DNA from: Wenzhouxiangellaceae bacterium | GTDB taxonomy: Bacteria > Pseudomonadota > Gammaproteobacteria > Xanthomonadales > Wenzhouxiangellaceae | NCBI GenBank assembly: GCA_028289455.1 | Contig: JANQPN010000039.1 | Location: 1-64,000, forward strand | Direction of reading: 5' to 3' | DNA: 64,000 bases | Notes under the pieces: generated by a model | What the model was told of the DNA's origin: nothing | Databases searched by the model: none | Seen by the model: the letters and a program-made list of their open reading frames with translations, nothing else | Part shown: piece after piece, positions 63,941 to 64,000 of the stretch | How positions within the stretch are numbered: the stretch's first letter is position 1 | Layout of the letters: each line of letters begins with the position of its first letter | Made by a program: the position numbers and the translations under genes

Positions 63941-63970
63941 ATATCAGACAGACCGGTGATAGAGTAACAA
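63941..63970 (-). promoter_or_regulatory. Possible sigma-70 promoter of lon
   Basis: On the minus strand TTGTTA (63970-63965) and TGATAT (63946-63941) are separated by 18 bases, about 65 bp before the lon ATG. The -10 box is weak. I did not find a clear sigma-32 site in the part of the upstream region that lies in the window. Confidence 0.3.
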
Positions 63971-64000
63971 TCACCCTGTTCCCTAATGCGCAAATATGGC

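Noticed and set aside
1..64000. CRISPR arrays, prophage, insertion sequences or integrase
   Set aside because: No regularly spaced direct repeats, transposase, integrase or structural phage motif was found on reading both strands.

Overview
The window looks like chromosome of a free-living, probably marine gammaproteobacterium near the Xanthomonadales/Wenzhouxiangella/Marinicella part of the tree. The reasons are the order lon-hupB-tRNA-ppiD-fabI, an ECF sigma factor of the Xanthomonadaceae-enriched type, rimK with its small protease-like partner, and many Sec-exported, lipobox-bearing or beta-rich secreted proteins. No phage, integrase, IS element or CRISPR array is visible. The species assignment is inference from gene content only.

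Layout. 1-0.65 kb: the tail of an unknown gene, convergent with an ECF sigma gene. 0.77-1.6 kb: a two-helix membrane protein with a C-terminal STING-type cyclic-dinucleotide receptor domain. It is divergent from the sigma gene across a perfect 10-bp inverted repeat and has no CD-NTase beside it; this is the most interesting locus of the window. 1.7-7.9 kb: three paralogous secreted proteins of unknown function, interrupted by a YugP-type zinc metalloprotease and a THxN/OmpA chimeric exported protein. 7.9-9.6 kb: TesA-like lipase, a DUF3465 protein and a lipoprotein. 9.6-14.2 kb: divergent subtilisin and beta-helix/DUF11 surface protein, both with a short C-terminal DG(F/Y)E tag. 14.3-15.6 kb: an AT-rich patch with an orphan lipoprotein and two gene remnants (one from a TonB-dependent receptor). 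15.6-18.6 kb: two tandem exported metallo-beta-lactamase-fold enzymes. 18.6-21.5 kb: UDP-glucose dehydrogenase, the RimK-associated protease and RimK. 21.6-29.7 kb: a 1977-residue secreted RHS protein, divergent from a YD/Calx-beta secreted protein that is followed by an ECF sigma factor and a cupin anti-sigma factor. 29.8-33.2 kb: scpA-scpB-rluB and two small proteins. 33.4-39.8 kb: a giant membrane patatin and three unknown genes. 39.8-51.1 kb: mnmG, a Tyr/Arg-rich repeat lipoprotein, an EamA transporter, pepN, a DUF2520 protein, an SRPBCC/GyrI protein, a rhomboid, plsC and a small heat-shock protein with a visible sigma-32 promoter. 51.3-64 kb: M13 peptidase, two outer-membrane proteins, dksA, yidD (with no ordinary start codon), dihydroorotase, fabI, ppiD, tRNA-Asp, tRNA-Val, hupB and lon.

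The housekeeping blocks fit together as expected: ScpAB in chromosome condensation, RluB and MnmG in RNA modification, YidD in membrane protein insertion, PpiD, Lon and Hsp20 in protein quality control, and FabI and PlsC in lipid synthesis. The accessory part is dominated by surface proteins controlled, at least by position, by two ECF sigma modules, plus the orphan STING gene.
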